Source: CAYPLH01 sp964411505 (lineage in GTDB: Bacteria > Bacillota > Clostridia > CAYPLH01 > DUMO01). Taken from it: a stretch of 56,473 nucleotides of DNA. Location of the stretch: contig CAYPLH010000024.1 in NCBI GenBank assembly GCA_964411505.1, positions 1-56,473 on the forward strand. The letters are read 5' to 3'. This document shows, one piece after another, positions 44,125 to 52,211 of the stretch. Position 1 is the first letter of the stretch; every line of letters starts with the position of its first letter. Below the pieces are notes generated by a model, which searched no databases, was not told the origin of the DNA, and was given only the letters and a program-made list of their open reading frames with translations. The position numbers were made by a program, and so were the translations under genes.

Positions 44125-44565
44125 CTACACCTCATTGTAATATTCAATTGCCCAGTCCTTGATTGAATTAAATCGTTCCATGTTTTCAGGCTTAATGAAA
44201 AGCCTGTCAAAGCTCTTTTCGTTTGTATAATAAAACCGGCTCAGCCCCTCGACAAGAGATTGTTCGTCTATGTTATCAAAATCCTCAAGCATATCATTGA
44301 CAGTTTGAATGACTGAAGTACAGATCACATTACCAAAACGGACAGTATCTATACCGCTAAAAGTGTCTACCAAATAATAGCTGATATTTTCAAACGGCGC
44401 TGGTTGTTTGGCATAAACATCAATCTTCTTTTCATTTAAATACCCACCAAAAAGCTGTAAATGCTCCAGCGCAGACGTGTGCCGTAAAATCATATCTTTG
44501 CCGCCGATAACAGCCCTATGCCATTCTCTTGTTGTCAAGAATTCATTTCTTGTTGCTGATGTCAT
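44125..44565 (-). CDS. Putative AbiEi-type antitoxin
   Basis: A 146-residue protein in the antitoxin position. The sequence FLTTREWHRAVIGG at the N-terminus and the VDTFSGIDTVRFGNVICTSVIQTVNDML segment fit the C-terminal part of AbiEi antitoxins, but it lacks the usual N-terminal winged helix, so it is a short form. ATG 44565 is used because GGGGTG lies upstream; TTG 44580 is possible. A near-consensus promoter at 44607-44635 drives the pair. Confidence 0.6.
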   Translation of the reverse strand: MTSATRNEFLTTREWHRAVIGGKDMILRHTSALEHLQLFGGYLNEKKIDVYAKQPAPFENISYYLVDTFSGIDTVRFGNVICTSVIQTVNDMLEDFDNIDEQSLVEGLSRFYYTNEKSFDRLFIKPENMERFNSIKDWAIEYYNEV

Positions 44566-44606
44566 GAAAGCGCACCCCAATCATTTTCCACTAAGTATGT
44601 ATTCAT

Positions 44607-44635
44607 ATTTTAAACAAAAAGAGCCCAAAAGTCAA
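44607..44635 (-). promoter_or_regulatory. Promoter of the AbiE-type operon
   Basis: On the minus strand: TTGACT (44635-44630), 17 bases, TAAAAT (44612-44607). The transcript would start near 44600, about 35 bases before the antitoxin ATG. Confidence 0.6.
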
Positions 44636-44758
44636 TATTACCATGTATACACATTCATTTCAAAAAATGTGGGATAATTATTTACTTGTCAGAGCTGTGT
44701 ATACACAGCAGGGTGAACTGGTTCCGTAAAAAATATAAGAAGAACAATCCCCGTGTGT

Positions 44759-46855
44759 TCATGTCTCTAAAAATTCGCTTTTGTACTGCAGCCTGTAGAG
44801 GTCATAATACATGCCTTTTTTCTCAAGCAGCTCTTGATGAGTTCCCATTTCCCTTATTGTACCCTTGTGAAGTACGATAATGTTGTCTGCATCTTGTATG
44901 GTTGATAGCCTGTGAGCTATGACAATGGTAGTTCTATTTGTGGTGATCTTTTTTAAAGCATCCTGTATAAGAAGCTCTGTTTCGGTATCAATGCTGGCGG
45001 TAGCTTCATCAAGAATTAGTATTGTAGGATCAAAGGCCAGTGCTCTTGCAAAAGCCAAAAGTTGTCTTTGACCCGAGGAAAGGGTTGAACCGCGTTCATT
45101 GACCTCATTGGCATATTTTAAAGGAAGCTTACTTATAAACTTATCAGCGTTCACATATTCTGAAACTTCTTTAATTTTCTCATCAGTTATCTCAGATTCA
45201 TTCAGTCTGATATTTTCTCTTATGTTTCCACTGAAGAGAAAAACGTCCTGAAGAACTACTGCAACATTTTTTCTGAGACTTTCCTTTTTTATTTCTTTAA
45301 TATCAATTCCATCAATCAAAATTTGCCCCTTTTGTATTTCATAAAAACGACCGATGAGGTTTATTATTGAAGTTTTCCCAGCTCCGGTAGCACCTACTAT
45401 AGCTACGGTTTCACCCGCTGGAACTTTAAAGCTTACATTCTTTAACACCCATTCCCCTTCGTTATACGCTAACCAGACGTTTTTAAAGTCAATGTCTCCG
45501 TGAATTTTGTCGGGATCAAGCAATTTTGTCCCTTCATCTTCTTCAACAGGAGCATCTAGTACCATGAAAATTCGCTCGGAAGATGCCATAGCACCCTGCA
45601 GCATATTATATTTTTGTGCAAGATCATTTATTGGTTGGAAGAACAGACCCACGTAATTGATGAACGCATATAGCACTCCTAATTGGAGTGTATAGCCAAT
45701 CACTCTTATACCACCGTACCATAGGACCAGTGCTATAGTAAAATAGGCAATCATTTCAATTGCAGGTCTGAAGATACCGAATACTACGATCTCTCCCATG
45801 CTCGCATCAAAATAGTCTTTGTTTATTCCACTAAACTCTTTAAGTTTTTCCTTTTCCCTGTTAAAAATCTGAATGATTCGCATACCCGAAATATTTTCAG
45901 CAAGTGAAGCATTGATTCTAGCCAGAGTAGTTCTTACTCGTCTATATATTCTTCTTGCTCTAACTCTAAAGTATATCGAAACTGCAAATACAACTGGCAT
46001 AACTGCTAAACTTATAAGTGCTAAAGATATGTTCATTTTAAACATAACAATAATTATGCCAACCAGCATGAAGATATCTTTCAAAAGAGTGGTAAGCACA
46101 TTGGTGTACATATCATTTAAAGTTTCAGTGTCATTTGTCACCCTGGTAACCAGTCTTCCAATTGGATTTTTATCAAAAAAACTAAGAGGCATTTTTTGAA
46201 TATGGGAAAATATCTCTTGCCGGATATTAAAAATTATTGTCTGACCTGCATAGCCTAATATATTTAGCTGCAGGTAGTTAAGTATAAATCCAACTATAAT
46301 GGCAGTTATAAACAGTATTCCTATTACACTTACAGCGTTTATGTCATTGCTTCTAAAAACTTTCACATCACCACTTGAAAGAGCTTTGGCAGGATAGTCT
46401 TCACCATTAATGGAATATACATATTCAAAGTCATTTTCTGTGTTGTCAGCTTTTGAAAAGTCTCCTCCAATCTCTTGATTTTCTGACAGACCTTTTATAA
46501 GATATGCTTGTTTTCCTGCATATACAATAGAGAAAACCTTATCCTGTGGAATGTTTTCGGGAATTATGCTTACCCTTTTATATAGTATTCCGTTAAAGGC
46601 GATGCCCTCTTCTTCTGAAGTTAAATCATAGGCGATCATCGGCTTTGTATAAGCATTTATATAATCATCAATCGCAATCTTGGTAAGGTATGGTCTTGCA
46701 AGATCAATTAATGTTGAACAAAGCATCAGTATAATTGCAATCAAGAAGTATTTCCAGTATACTTTTGCATAGGTTAGAAGTCTTCGCATTAACTTAGAAT
46801 CATACGCTTTACCCAGTATATCTTCTTCAATATTATGATTTGTGCTGTCTGCCAA
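44759..46855 (-). CDS. ABC exporter subunit with catalytic site (YheH/BmrD-like)
   Basis: A 698-residue half-exporter: six membrane helices then an ATPase domain. A ~100-residue insertion lies between TM1 and TM2 (about 70-175, outside the membrane). Walker A is GATGAGKTS and Walker B ILILDEATASID with the catalytic Glu; the signature is LSSGQ instead of LSGGQ. With the partner upstream (gap of 2 bases) it makes a heterodimeric exporter of the BmrCD/TM287-288 type, with one normal and one degenerate ATP site. Substrate unknown; drugs or lipids are typical. Confidence 0.9.
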   Translation of the reverse strand: MADSTNHNIEEDILGKAYDSKLMRRLLTYAKVYWKYFLIAIILMLCSTLIDLARPYLTKIAIDDYINAYTKPMIAYDLTSEEEGIAFNGILYKRVSIIPENIPQDKVFSIVYAGKQAYLIKGLSENQEIGGDFSKADNTENDFEYVYSINGEDYPAKALSSGDVKVFRSNDINAVSVIGILFITAIIVGFILNYLQLNILGYAGQTIIFNIRQEIFSHIQKMPLSFFDKNPIGRLVTRVTNDTETLNDMYTNVLTTLLKDIFMLVGIIIVMFKMNISLALISLAVMPVVFAVSIYFRVRARRIYRRVRTTLARINASLAENISGMRIIQIFNREKEKLKEFSGINKDYFDASMGEIVVFGIFRPAIEMIAYFTIALVLWYGGIRVIGYTLQLGVLYAFINYVGLFFQPINDLAQKYNMLQGAMASSERIFMVLDAPVEEDEGTKLLDPDKIHGDIDFKNVWLAYNEGEWVLKNVSFKVPAGETVAIVGATGAGKTSIINLIGRFYEIQKGQILIDGIDIKEIKKESLRKNVAVVLQDVFLFSGNIRENIRLNESEITDEKIKEVSEYVNADKFISKLPLKYANEVNERGSTLSSGQRQLLAFARALAFDPTILILDEATASIDTETELLIQDALKKITTNRTTIVIAHRLSTIQDADNIIVLHKGTIREMGTHQELLEKKGMYYDLYRLQYKSEFLET

Positions 46856-46857
46856 AA

Positions 46858-48606
46858 CTATTCCACCCTTTCCAACTGTTCCTTTAAAAGTTGTTTTTGA
46901 TACAAATCGTAGTATATATTTCTTTGCTCAATAAGCGTACCATGGGTTCCGCGTTCAGCGATTTCTCCATTATCAAGCACAATAATTTCATCAGCATCTT
47001 TTATAGTGGAAATCCTGTGGGAGATTATTATACTGGTTCTACTACTAAGCTTGCTCTTAAGCTTTTTTAATATCTGCTCTTCAGTATAAGTATCAACTGC
47101 AGAAAGGCAGTCATCAAGGATCAGGATTTTAGGATTACGGTTTAGAGCCCTTGCGATGGCTATCCTCTGCTTTTGCCCGCCTGACAGGGTGACCCCTCTT
47201 TCGCCCACAGCTGTTTTAAATCCTGCAGGAAATTCCATTATGTTATCGTATATCATTGAAGTTCTTGCGGCGTTTTCTATGTTTTCGGTACTATTACCCG
47301 CAAAGAAGTCTATGTTTTCACCAATGGTAGAGGAAAAAAGAAAGGTATCCTGTGGCACATAACCGATATTGCTTCTAAGCACACTAAGGGGGATTTTATT
47401 TATATCCACTCCGTCAATAAGAAGGCTTCCAGATTGAGTATTATACAACCTTAGAACAAGATTAGCCAAGGTTGTTTTTCCGCTTCCTGTGCGTCCAACA
47501 ATTGCCAAGGTCTTACCCTCTTCAATGGTAATATTTATATTATTAAGAGTTTTCGTGTCACTTCCTGGATATGAAAAGGAAAGGTTTCGAAAAACGATAC
47601 ATCCCTTAATGTTTTTAATATTCGGGTCAGCATTTTCATCTGTGACTTCAGGTTTCTCATTAAGTATTTTATTAATTCTGTCTATTGATACAGAGCCTCT
47701 TTGAAACATGCTAGTTATCCAGCCTATTGAGGCGATAGGCCATACCAGCATGGCAAGGTAGCCAGTAAATGCAACAAAATCACCCAGCGAAATCTCAGCA
47801 TAAATAACCATAATTCCACCGCGCCAAAGTGCAATTGCAGTGGATAATGCTGAAATTCCCATTACGAATGGATTAAGAAGTCTCATTACCCTGATAAGAC
47901 GAAGATTCATTTCCTTATTGTGATTATTCACCTTTTCAAACTTCTTAATTTCTTTTAACTCTTGGGCAAAGGATTTTACTACTCTTATACCTGAGAAGTT
48001 CTCACGAGCGGTTTCAGTCAGATGTGAAAAGGCTTCCTGCATATTACGAAAACGAGAATGCATTTCTTTTACCATAAATACGATGGTTAAACCAAGGATC
48101 ACAAGTGGAGAAATGGAAATAAGACTGAGCTTCGCTCCGACGGTGACAAACATCATAATTATAGCTATTACCGGGACAACCGCGCTATCTACAAGCATTG
48201 TAACACCTATTCCTGCAGCATGGCTTATTTGAGATATGTCATTAGTAGCATGAGCCATCAGATCGCCGGTTTTATGGTTATTATAATAATTGAGTGACAG
48301 TTTTTGCAGATGATCATAAAAACGCATTCTTAGCTTGCGTTCAATGTTTTTTGATGCTCCGAGAACAAGGTATCGCCATAAAAATCGAAAAACTGCTATT
48401 CCTACCGCTAAAAAGCATACAAGAAGGATATACTTGAAAAGCCCCGACTTCCCGATATTTCTATTTCTGAGAAGGTCGGTAATCGTGCCATACAACCGTG
48501 GCAAAGCAAGCTGAGCAGCATCGGTGATCAAAAGTGCAAGTATACCAAAAAAATATCTCCATTTATTTTCAAGTATTATATCGCCAATATGACGGAACTT
48601 TTTCAT
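46858..48606 (-). CDS. ABC exporter subunit with degenerate Walker B (YheI/BmrC-like)
   Basis: The 582-residue partner. Six membrane helices, then Walker A GRTGSGKTT, signature LSGGQ, and Walker B LILDDCLSAVD, where Asp replaces the catalytic Glu. This mirrors the LSSGQ change in the partner and matches the asymmetric-site pattern. ATG 48606 has AAGGGGAG upstream and removes 13 residues from the longest frame. Its stop lies 2 bases before the partner start, so translation is coupled. Confidence 0.9.
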   Translation of the reverse strand: MKKFRHIGDIILENKWRYFFGILALLITDAAQLALPRLYGTITDLLRNRNIGKSGLFKYILLVCFLAVGIAVFRFLWRYLVLGASKNIERKLRMRFYDHLQKLSLNYYNNHKTGDLMAHATNDISQISHAAGIGVTMLVDSAVVPVIAIIMMFVTVGAKLSLISISPLVILGLTIVFMVKEMHSRFRNMQEAFSHLTETARENFSGIRVVKSFAQELKEIKKFEKVNNHNKEMNLRLIRVMRLLNPFVMGISALSTAIALWRGGIMVIYAEISLGDFVAFTGYLAMLVWPIASIGWITSMFQRGSVSIDRINKILNEKPEVTDENADPNIKNIKGCIVFRNLSFSYPGSDTKTLNNINITIEEGKTLAIVGRTGSGKTTLANLVLRLYNTQSGSLLIDGVDINKIPLSVLRSNIGYVPQDTFLFSSTIGENIDFFAGNSTENIENAARTSMIYDNIMEFPAGFKTAVGERGVTLSGGQKQRIAIARALNRNPKILILDDCLSAVDTYTEEQILKKLKSKLSSRTSIIISHRISTIKDADEIIVLDNGEIAERGTHGTLIEQRNIYYDLYQKQLLKEQLERVE

Positions 48607-48720
48607 GAGTGACTCCCCTTGCCGACCTTTTGAAAAACTTAGCAAATTTATGTTTTTAATTTAGCTCTATTAATAATACCTGTTAAAATGGTTAATTGCA
48701 ATATACTTCTAGTCAAAAAG

Positions 48721-49305
48721 TTACTCCAGCAAATCCATTTTAATCAATGTCCCGTTAAACTCATTTACACAAGACACATCATGTGTGACCAACACAACTG
48801 TTTTGCTTTTAGTGTTTGCTTTTATATACTCTATTACAACATTCTTAATTTCAACATCCAGTCCTTTAAATGGTTCATCAAGGAACAAAATATCACTTTT
48901 TGCTAGTATTGCGCGAACAATCGCAACTCTACGTCGCATTCCACCACTTAGCTGGCTTACAGGCAAATGAATACTGTTTTTGGTGATCCCGATGCTTCTA
49001 AAATGCTCGATTATTACTTTCGTATCTATGTCCTTAGAAGAAACCATGCGTACATTAGACACTGCACTAAACGACTCACAAAGGCGATCCTCCTGAAAAA
49101 CAGCACTTTTATTTTCAGGAACGCCGGTGATTGTTCCTCTGTCAGGTGATAAAAACCCCATAAGGATATTTAAAAGCGTTGTTTTTCCGCAGCCCGAAGG
49201 TCCCATAATTATATTGAACTGATGCTGGTATATAACCGATGAAAAATTTTGAATAACAACTTTTTTTCCAAAGCTTTTTGAAACATTGCTTAAGATTATA
49301 TTCAT
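48721..49305 (-). CDS. ABC transporter ATP-binding protein (SsuB/TauB-like, short)
   Basis: The 194-residue ATPase of a nitrate/sulfonate/thiamine-precursor type importer. Walker A GPSGCGKTT, signature LSGGM, Walker B ILFLDEPFKGLD and the switch His in VTHD are intact. It is about 50 residues shorter than usual SsuB proteins, with a trimmed C-terminus. It abuts the permease gene (no bases between), so the three genes form one operon with the binding protein. Confidence 0.88.
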   Translation of the reverse strand: MNIILSNVSKSFGKKVVIQNFSSVIYQHQFNIIMGPSGCGKTTLLNILMGFLSPDRGTITGVPENKSAVFQEDRLCESFSAVSNVRMVSSKDIDTKVIIEHFRSIGITKNSIHLPVSQLSGGMRRRVAIVRAILAKSDILFLDEPFKGLDVEIKNVVIEYIKANTKSKTVVLVTHDVSCVNEFNGTLIKMDLLE

Positions 49306-50055
49306 CTAAAACTTTACCTCGATTCTTAAAAAGGTCTTCAGTACACAAGTAAAAAGCTTCTCAAATATTATACTTATAACAATGATAACTACTGACCATG
49401 CAAAAAGGTCACCCGAGTTTAAGTATACTTTTGCTTCATATAGCATTTCACCTATTGAACCTTCGGGAATACCAATTAACTCTGCAGCTATTCCTGCTTT
49501 AAATGCCATTCCGATAGATATGTTGCATGCTGACAACAAATAAGGCTTAATCTGCGGGACATAGATATAATAAAGCTTTCGCCACCAACTGACCCTAAAT
49601 AAATCAGCCATTTCTAAAAGTTTAACGTTGGTACTTTTTATACCTTGCAACACATTAGTATAGACTACAGGCAAGACAATAAGAAATGAAATAAATACCG
49701 ACAAGTTTTGCGAACCTAGCCAAATTAAGCACAATACAATAAACGAAGCGACAGGAGTTGACTTTATAGCTGTAATGTAAGGGAATATCGCTACTTTAAA
49801 AAAATGAAAGCGTCCTGCGATAACAGCCAAAAAAATACCCATCAGTAAGGCAAGTATAAAACCTGAAGCAACTCTTGTTATTGAAAACCAGATAATTCTC
49901 CAAAAATCTGCATTTACAAAAAGTGCTGCTAGTCTGTGAGCAACGGTAATTGGTGTTGCAAGGAGCAATGAATTTCCTATAATCATTGCTCCTAATTGCC
50001 AAACTGCGATGGCAGCTATAAATGCAAATAATTTTTCGATTTTACTGTCGTTCAT
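49306..50055 (-). CDS. ABC transporter permease (SsuC/TauC-like)
   Basis: A 249-residue membrane protein with about six segments. The EAA-type loop KLLEMADLFRVSWWRKLYYIYVPQIKP contacts the ATPase. Start ATG 50055 has GAAGAAGG upstream; it overlaps the end of the binding-protein gene by 14 bases, which suggests translational coupling. A longer start at 50118 lacks this support. Confidence 0.88.
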   Translation of the reverse strand: MNDSKIEKLFAFIAAIAVWQLGAMIIGNSLLLATPITVAHRLAALFVNADFWRIIWFSITRVASGFILALLMGIFLAVIAGRFHFFKVAIFPYITAIKSTPVASFIVLCLIWLGSQNLSVFISFLIVLPVVYTNVLQGIKSTNVKLLEMADLFRVSWWRKLYYIYVPQIKPYLLSACNISIGMAFKAGIAAELIGIPEGSIGEMLYEAKVYLNSGDLFAWSVVIIVISIIFEKLFTCVLKTFLRIEVKF

Positions 50056-51070
50056 AATAGAAGCCTTCTTCAGGTAGCTTTCCACCAACTGATTTTGCGT
50101 TTTGTTCATAAAGGACATTTAAATATCCCTCCATAGCAGTTTTCATTTGTGTTCCTTCCATAAAGGTAATATTGCAATAAGGAATGGCCTTTTTTGCAAC
50201 ATCAGCATTTACAATATTAAACTTTTCAACAAGTGTTGCACCTTCTGCAATATTTGTATTTATAAACTCGGTTGAAGACTTGTATTCATCCAGAAAATCA
50301 CTAATTTCTTTTGGGTGCTCACCTGCAAAATCGCTCCTCACAACCAGCACACCGGTTATCATTAAGCTCTGGTGACCAAGATTTGCCCATTCTTGATTAA
50401 GGTCTACAACTATATTTAAATCTTGAAGTTTTGATTGTGCTACAGTAACATAAGGCTGAGGCAGCATTGCAATTCCGCTTTCAGCCTGTGAAAGCAGAGC
50501 TACAACTTCTGTGGGTTCGGATTTCCATTCCAGTTTGACATCCTTGTCTGGATCAATTCCATTTTCCTTTAAAAGATAGCGCAAGTTATATTCAGGAGTG
50601 GAGCCTTTCCCTGTGCAATATATGGTTTGACCCCGCAAATCTTCAATTGAGTCTACAGTATCACCTTTTTCGACGATATAAAGCACACCTAAAGTATTAA
50701 CTGCTAAAACCTTAATACTACCGTTTGTATTGTTATATAAAACGGAGGCAAGGTTTGCAGGCACTGCAGCGATATCCAGTTCACCCTGTATAAGTTTAGG
50801 AGTAACCTCATCAGCGGAACCATGGATAGAGAATGAATAATCATTGGCAGCTTTATTCTGCTCTGCCTGATCCAATAAATGCACAAGTCCCATAGACGTA
50901 GGACCTTTGAGCCCGGCAATGCGTATTTGTAAAGCTTCTTTTTCCTGCGAGGAGGTTTCCGGTTTTTCAGAGCTTGTTTCACTTTGGCCTGTGCCTGTGC
51001 CTAGTTGACATGCCGTCAATGCTAAAAATACAGCAATAAGTACAATTAAAATACCAATTCTTTTTTTCAT
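50042..51070 (-). CDS. ABC transporter substrate-binding lipoprotein (SsuA/NMT1-like)
   Basis: A 342-residue binding protein. Lipobox LTAC with Cys21, then a Ser/Glu-rich spacer. The core (MGLVHLL, GELDIAAVPANLASVLYN, LRGQTIYCTGKGSTPEYNLRYLL) is of the SsuA/THI5 group, which carries sulfonates, nitrate or thiamine precursors. The ligand cannot be named. ATG 51070 is favoured over 51121 because the signal peptide starts there and AGAAGG lies upstream. The TM1266-type gene precedes it by 156 bases. Confidence 0.88.
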   Translation of the reverse strand: MKKRIGILIVLIAVFLALTACQLGTGTGQSETSSEKPETSSQEKEALQIRIAGLKGPTSMGLVHLLDQAEQNKAANDYSFSIHGSADEVTPKLIQGELDIAAVPANLASVLYNNTNGSIKVLAVNTLGVLYIVEKGDTVDSIEDLRGQTIYCTGKGSTPEYNLRYLLKENGIDPDKDVKLEWKSEPTEVVALLSQAESGIAMLPQPYVTVAQSKLQDLNIVVDLNQEWANLGHQSLMITGVLVVRSDFAGEHPKEISDFLDEYKSSTEFINTNIAEGATLVEKFNIVNADVAKKAIPYCNITFMEGTQMKTAMEGYLNVLYEQNAKSVGGKLPEEGFYYERQ

Positions 51071-51226
51071 AAATAATTGACCTTCTTTCAATATAATTTT
51101 AATACAACGATTGATACCCAAAAAGTCGCAAAATACTTTGTGATTGCAGAGTTATAATCATATTCTTAATTTTTCTCACACTTTACACAGCACTTTTCAT
51201 CACTAACATTGATAATTCCATTAAGC

Positions 51227-51472
51227 TTACGTCTTAGACGTCACAGTTTTAATACTGACTCCTTTAATCATGCCTAGTTTTCCCGAAAGGGAACTGGTTA
51301 TGTCTCCTGTAGCTTCAATAACAATACATATAATTGAGATACCTCTTTCTCTGTAGGGGATTCCCATTCGCCCGATAATATAGCTACCGAACTGATGTAA
51401 TAGCTCGTTTATTTCTCCGGACATTGAAGTGTCCTCTACAATAATGCTGATAATCGAAATTTTTTTATCCAT
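51227..51472 (-). CDS. TM1266-type iron-only hydrogenase system regulator (ACT-like)
   Basis: An 81-residue ACT-like protein (KKISIISIIVEDTSMSGEINELLHQFGSYIIGRMGIPYRERGI in outline). The family is named from its neighbourhood to [FeFe]-hydrogenase maturation genes; its action is not established. Length is typical. ATG 51472 is chosen because homologues begin MDKK/MEKK-like. Here it precedes an SsuABC-like importer instead of hydrogenase genes and lies behind a structured leader RNA. Confidence 0.8.
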   Translation of the reverse strand: MDKKISIISIIVEDTSMSGEINELLHQFGSYIIGRMGIPYRERGISIICIVIEATGDITSSLSGKLGMIKGVSIKTVTSKT

Positions 51473-51561
51473 AATTATACGCCTTTCTGCATAAGCTAAG
51501 TGTTCCCAGACATCACTTATACCCTTAATCACTCTAAATAAACCCTAAAGGAATCCATAAT

Positions 51562-51662
51562 AAAAAATCCACGCTCATAAGGCGTGGAAATATAATGTAC
51601 GCATCATTATCCCTCGCCTTTCTATCCGGGACGTACCCAGATAAGTCAGAACGAAACTTTCA
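51562..51662 (-). ncRNA. Structured leader RNA with terminator (candidate riboswitch)
   Basis: About 100 bases from the likely start near 51662. In order: an 8-bp hairpin with arms UAUCUGGG and CCCGGAUA and loop UACGU; a GAAAGGCGAGGGAUAAUGAUG stretch; CGUAC, complementary to GUACG in the loop (a possible pseudoknot); and a rho-independent terminator (51588-51568, arms UCCACGC/GCGUGGA, then six T). GGCG upstream can pair with CGCC of the terminator. This is the layout of a transcription-terminating riboswitch, but it matches no class I know. Confidence 0.5.
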
Positions 51663-51668
51663 AATATA

Positions 51669-51697
51669 ATATTATCATATTGTTATTTATTTATCAA
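51669..51697 (-). promoter_or_regulatory. Promoter of the TM1266 leader
   Basis: On the minus strand: TTGATA (51697-51692), 17 bases, TAATAT (51674-51669). Confidence 0.5.
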
Positions 51698-51718
51698 TAT
51701 GATTTTTTAGTTACAAAA

Positions 51719-51970
51719 TGTCTATTCAGAGGTAGCTTTTTTTTCATGAAGAATCATCTCCAATACTGCAATACAGCTTCAGCAATGAAAACAATCAATT
51801 TAAAATGCCTTCTCGTTAAGTAATTCCGTGAACTCACTTGCGTTCAAACAGCACGGACATTACTAAACTCTAAGGCATTTTAAATTGTGTTTTCCTAAGC
51901 CTCGCTGTAACTAGCCGTATTAGAGATGATTCTTCATTTAATATGTTTGAGCTACCTCTGAATAGACACG
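51719..51970. mobile_element. Palindromic MITE with terminal inverted repeats and target duplication
   Basis: A 252-bp element. The ends are a perfect 19-bp inverted repeat (51719-51737 TGTCTATTCAGAGGTAGCT; 51950-51968). The two halves remain complementary, with mismatches, nearly to the centre. GTTACAAAAT flanks it on both sides (51710-51719 and 51970-51979), as expected for a target-site duplication of 9-10 bp. It encodes nothing. A truncated copy lies at 22290-22441. Confidence 0.7.
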
Positions 51971-52051
51971 TTACAAAATATTACAAAAAATTTATTTGAA
52001 AAATCTGTTTACAAAAACGAAAATTTATGTAATTATATTTGTAGGAAAAGA

Positions 52052-52163
52052 AATCTTTAAACTCGGTACAGAGATGCCGGTAAGATTGAACATATTTAAT
52101 AACTTAATGGGTTCTTTTACCAAGTTATTAATGGAACAGTCTTGCTGAATGCAAGATTTTTTT
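52052..52163 (+). promoter_or_regulatory. PyrR-like attenuator leader of the NCS2 permease gene
   Basis: AATCTT (52052-52057) and AAGATT (52082-52087) close a stem whose tip CGGTA-CAGAGA-TGCCG resembles PyrR-binding loops. A 10-bp perfect hairpin follows (52096-52105/52122-52131). A rho-independent terminator comes last (52140-52145/52151-52156, then seven T). AAATCTT can instead pair with AAGATTT of the terminator, giving an antiterminated state. Control by uridine nucleotides is inferred from the family layout. Confidence 0.5.
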
Positions 52164-52211
52164 ATGATTTTTTTTCCTCCTAATAAAATACATAAAACAG
52201 GGGGTTTTATT

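Noticed and set aside
51228..51240. ACGTCTtAGACGT palindrome at the end of the TM1266 gene
   Set aside because: Short and inside coding sequence, with no T-run; likely chance.
51600..51660. Fluoride or TPP riboswitch in the TM1266 leader
   Set aside because: AAUGAUGCGUAC recalls the fluoride 3' part and CUGA the TPP motif, but the remaining conserved segments and their order do not fit.
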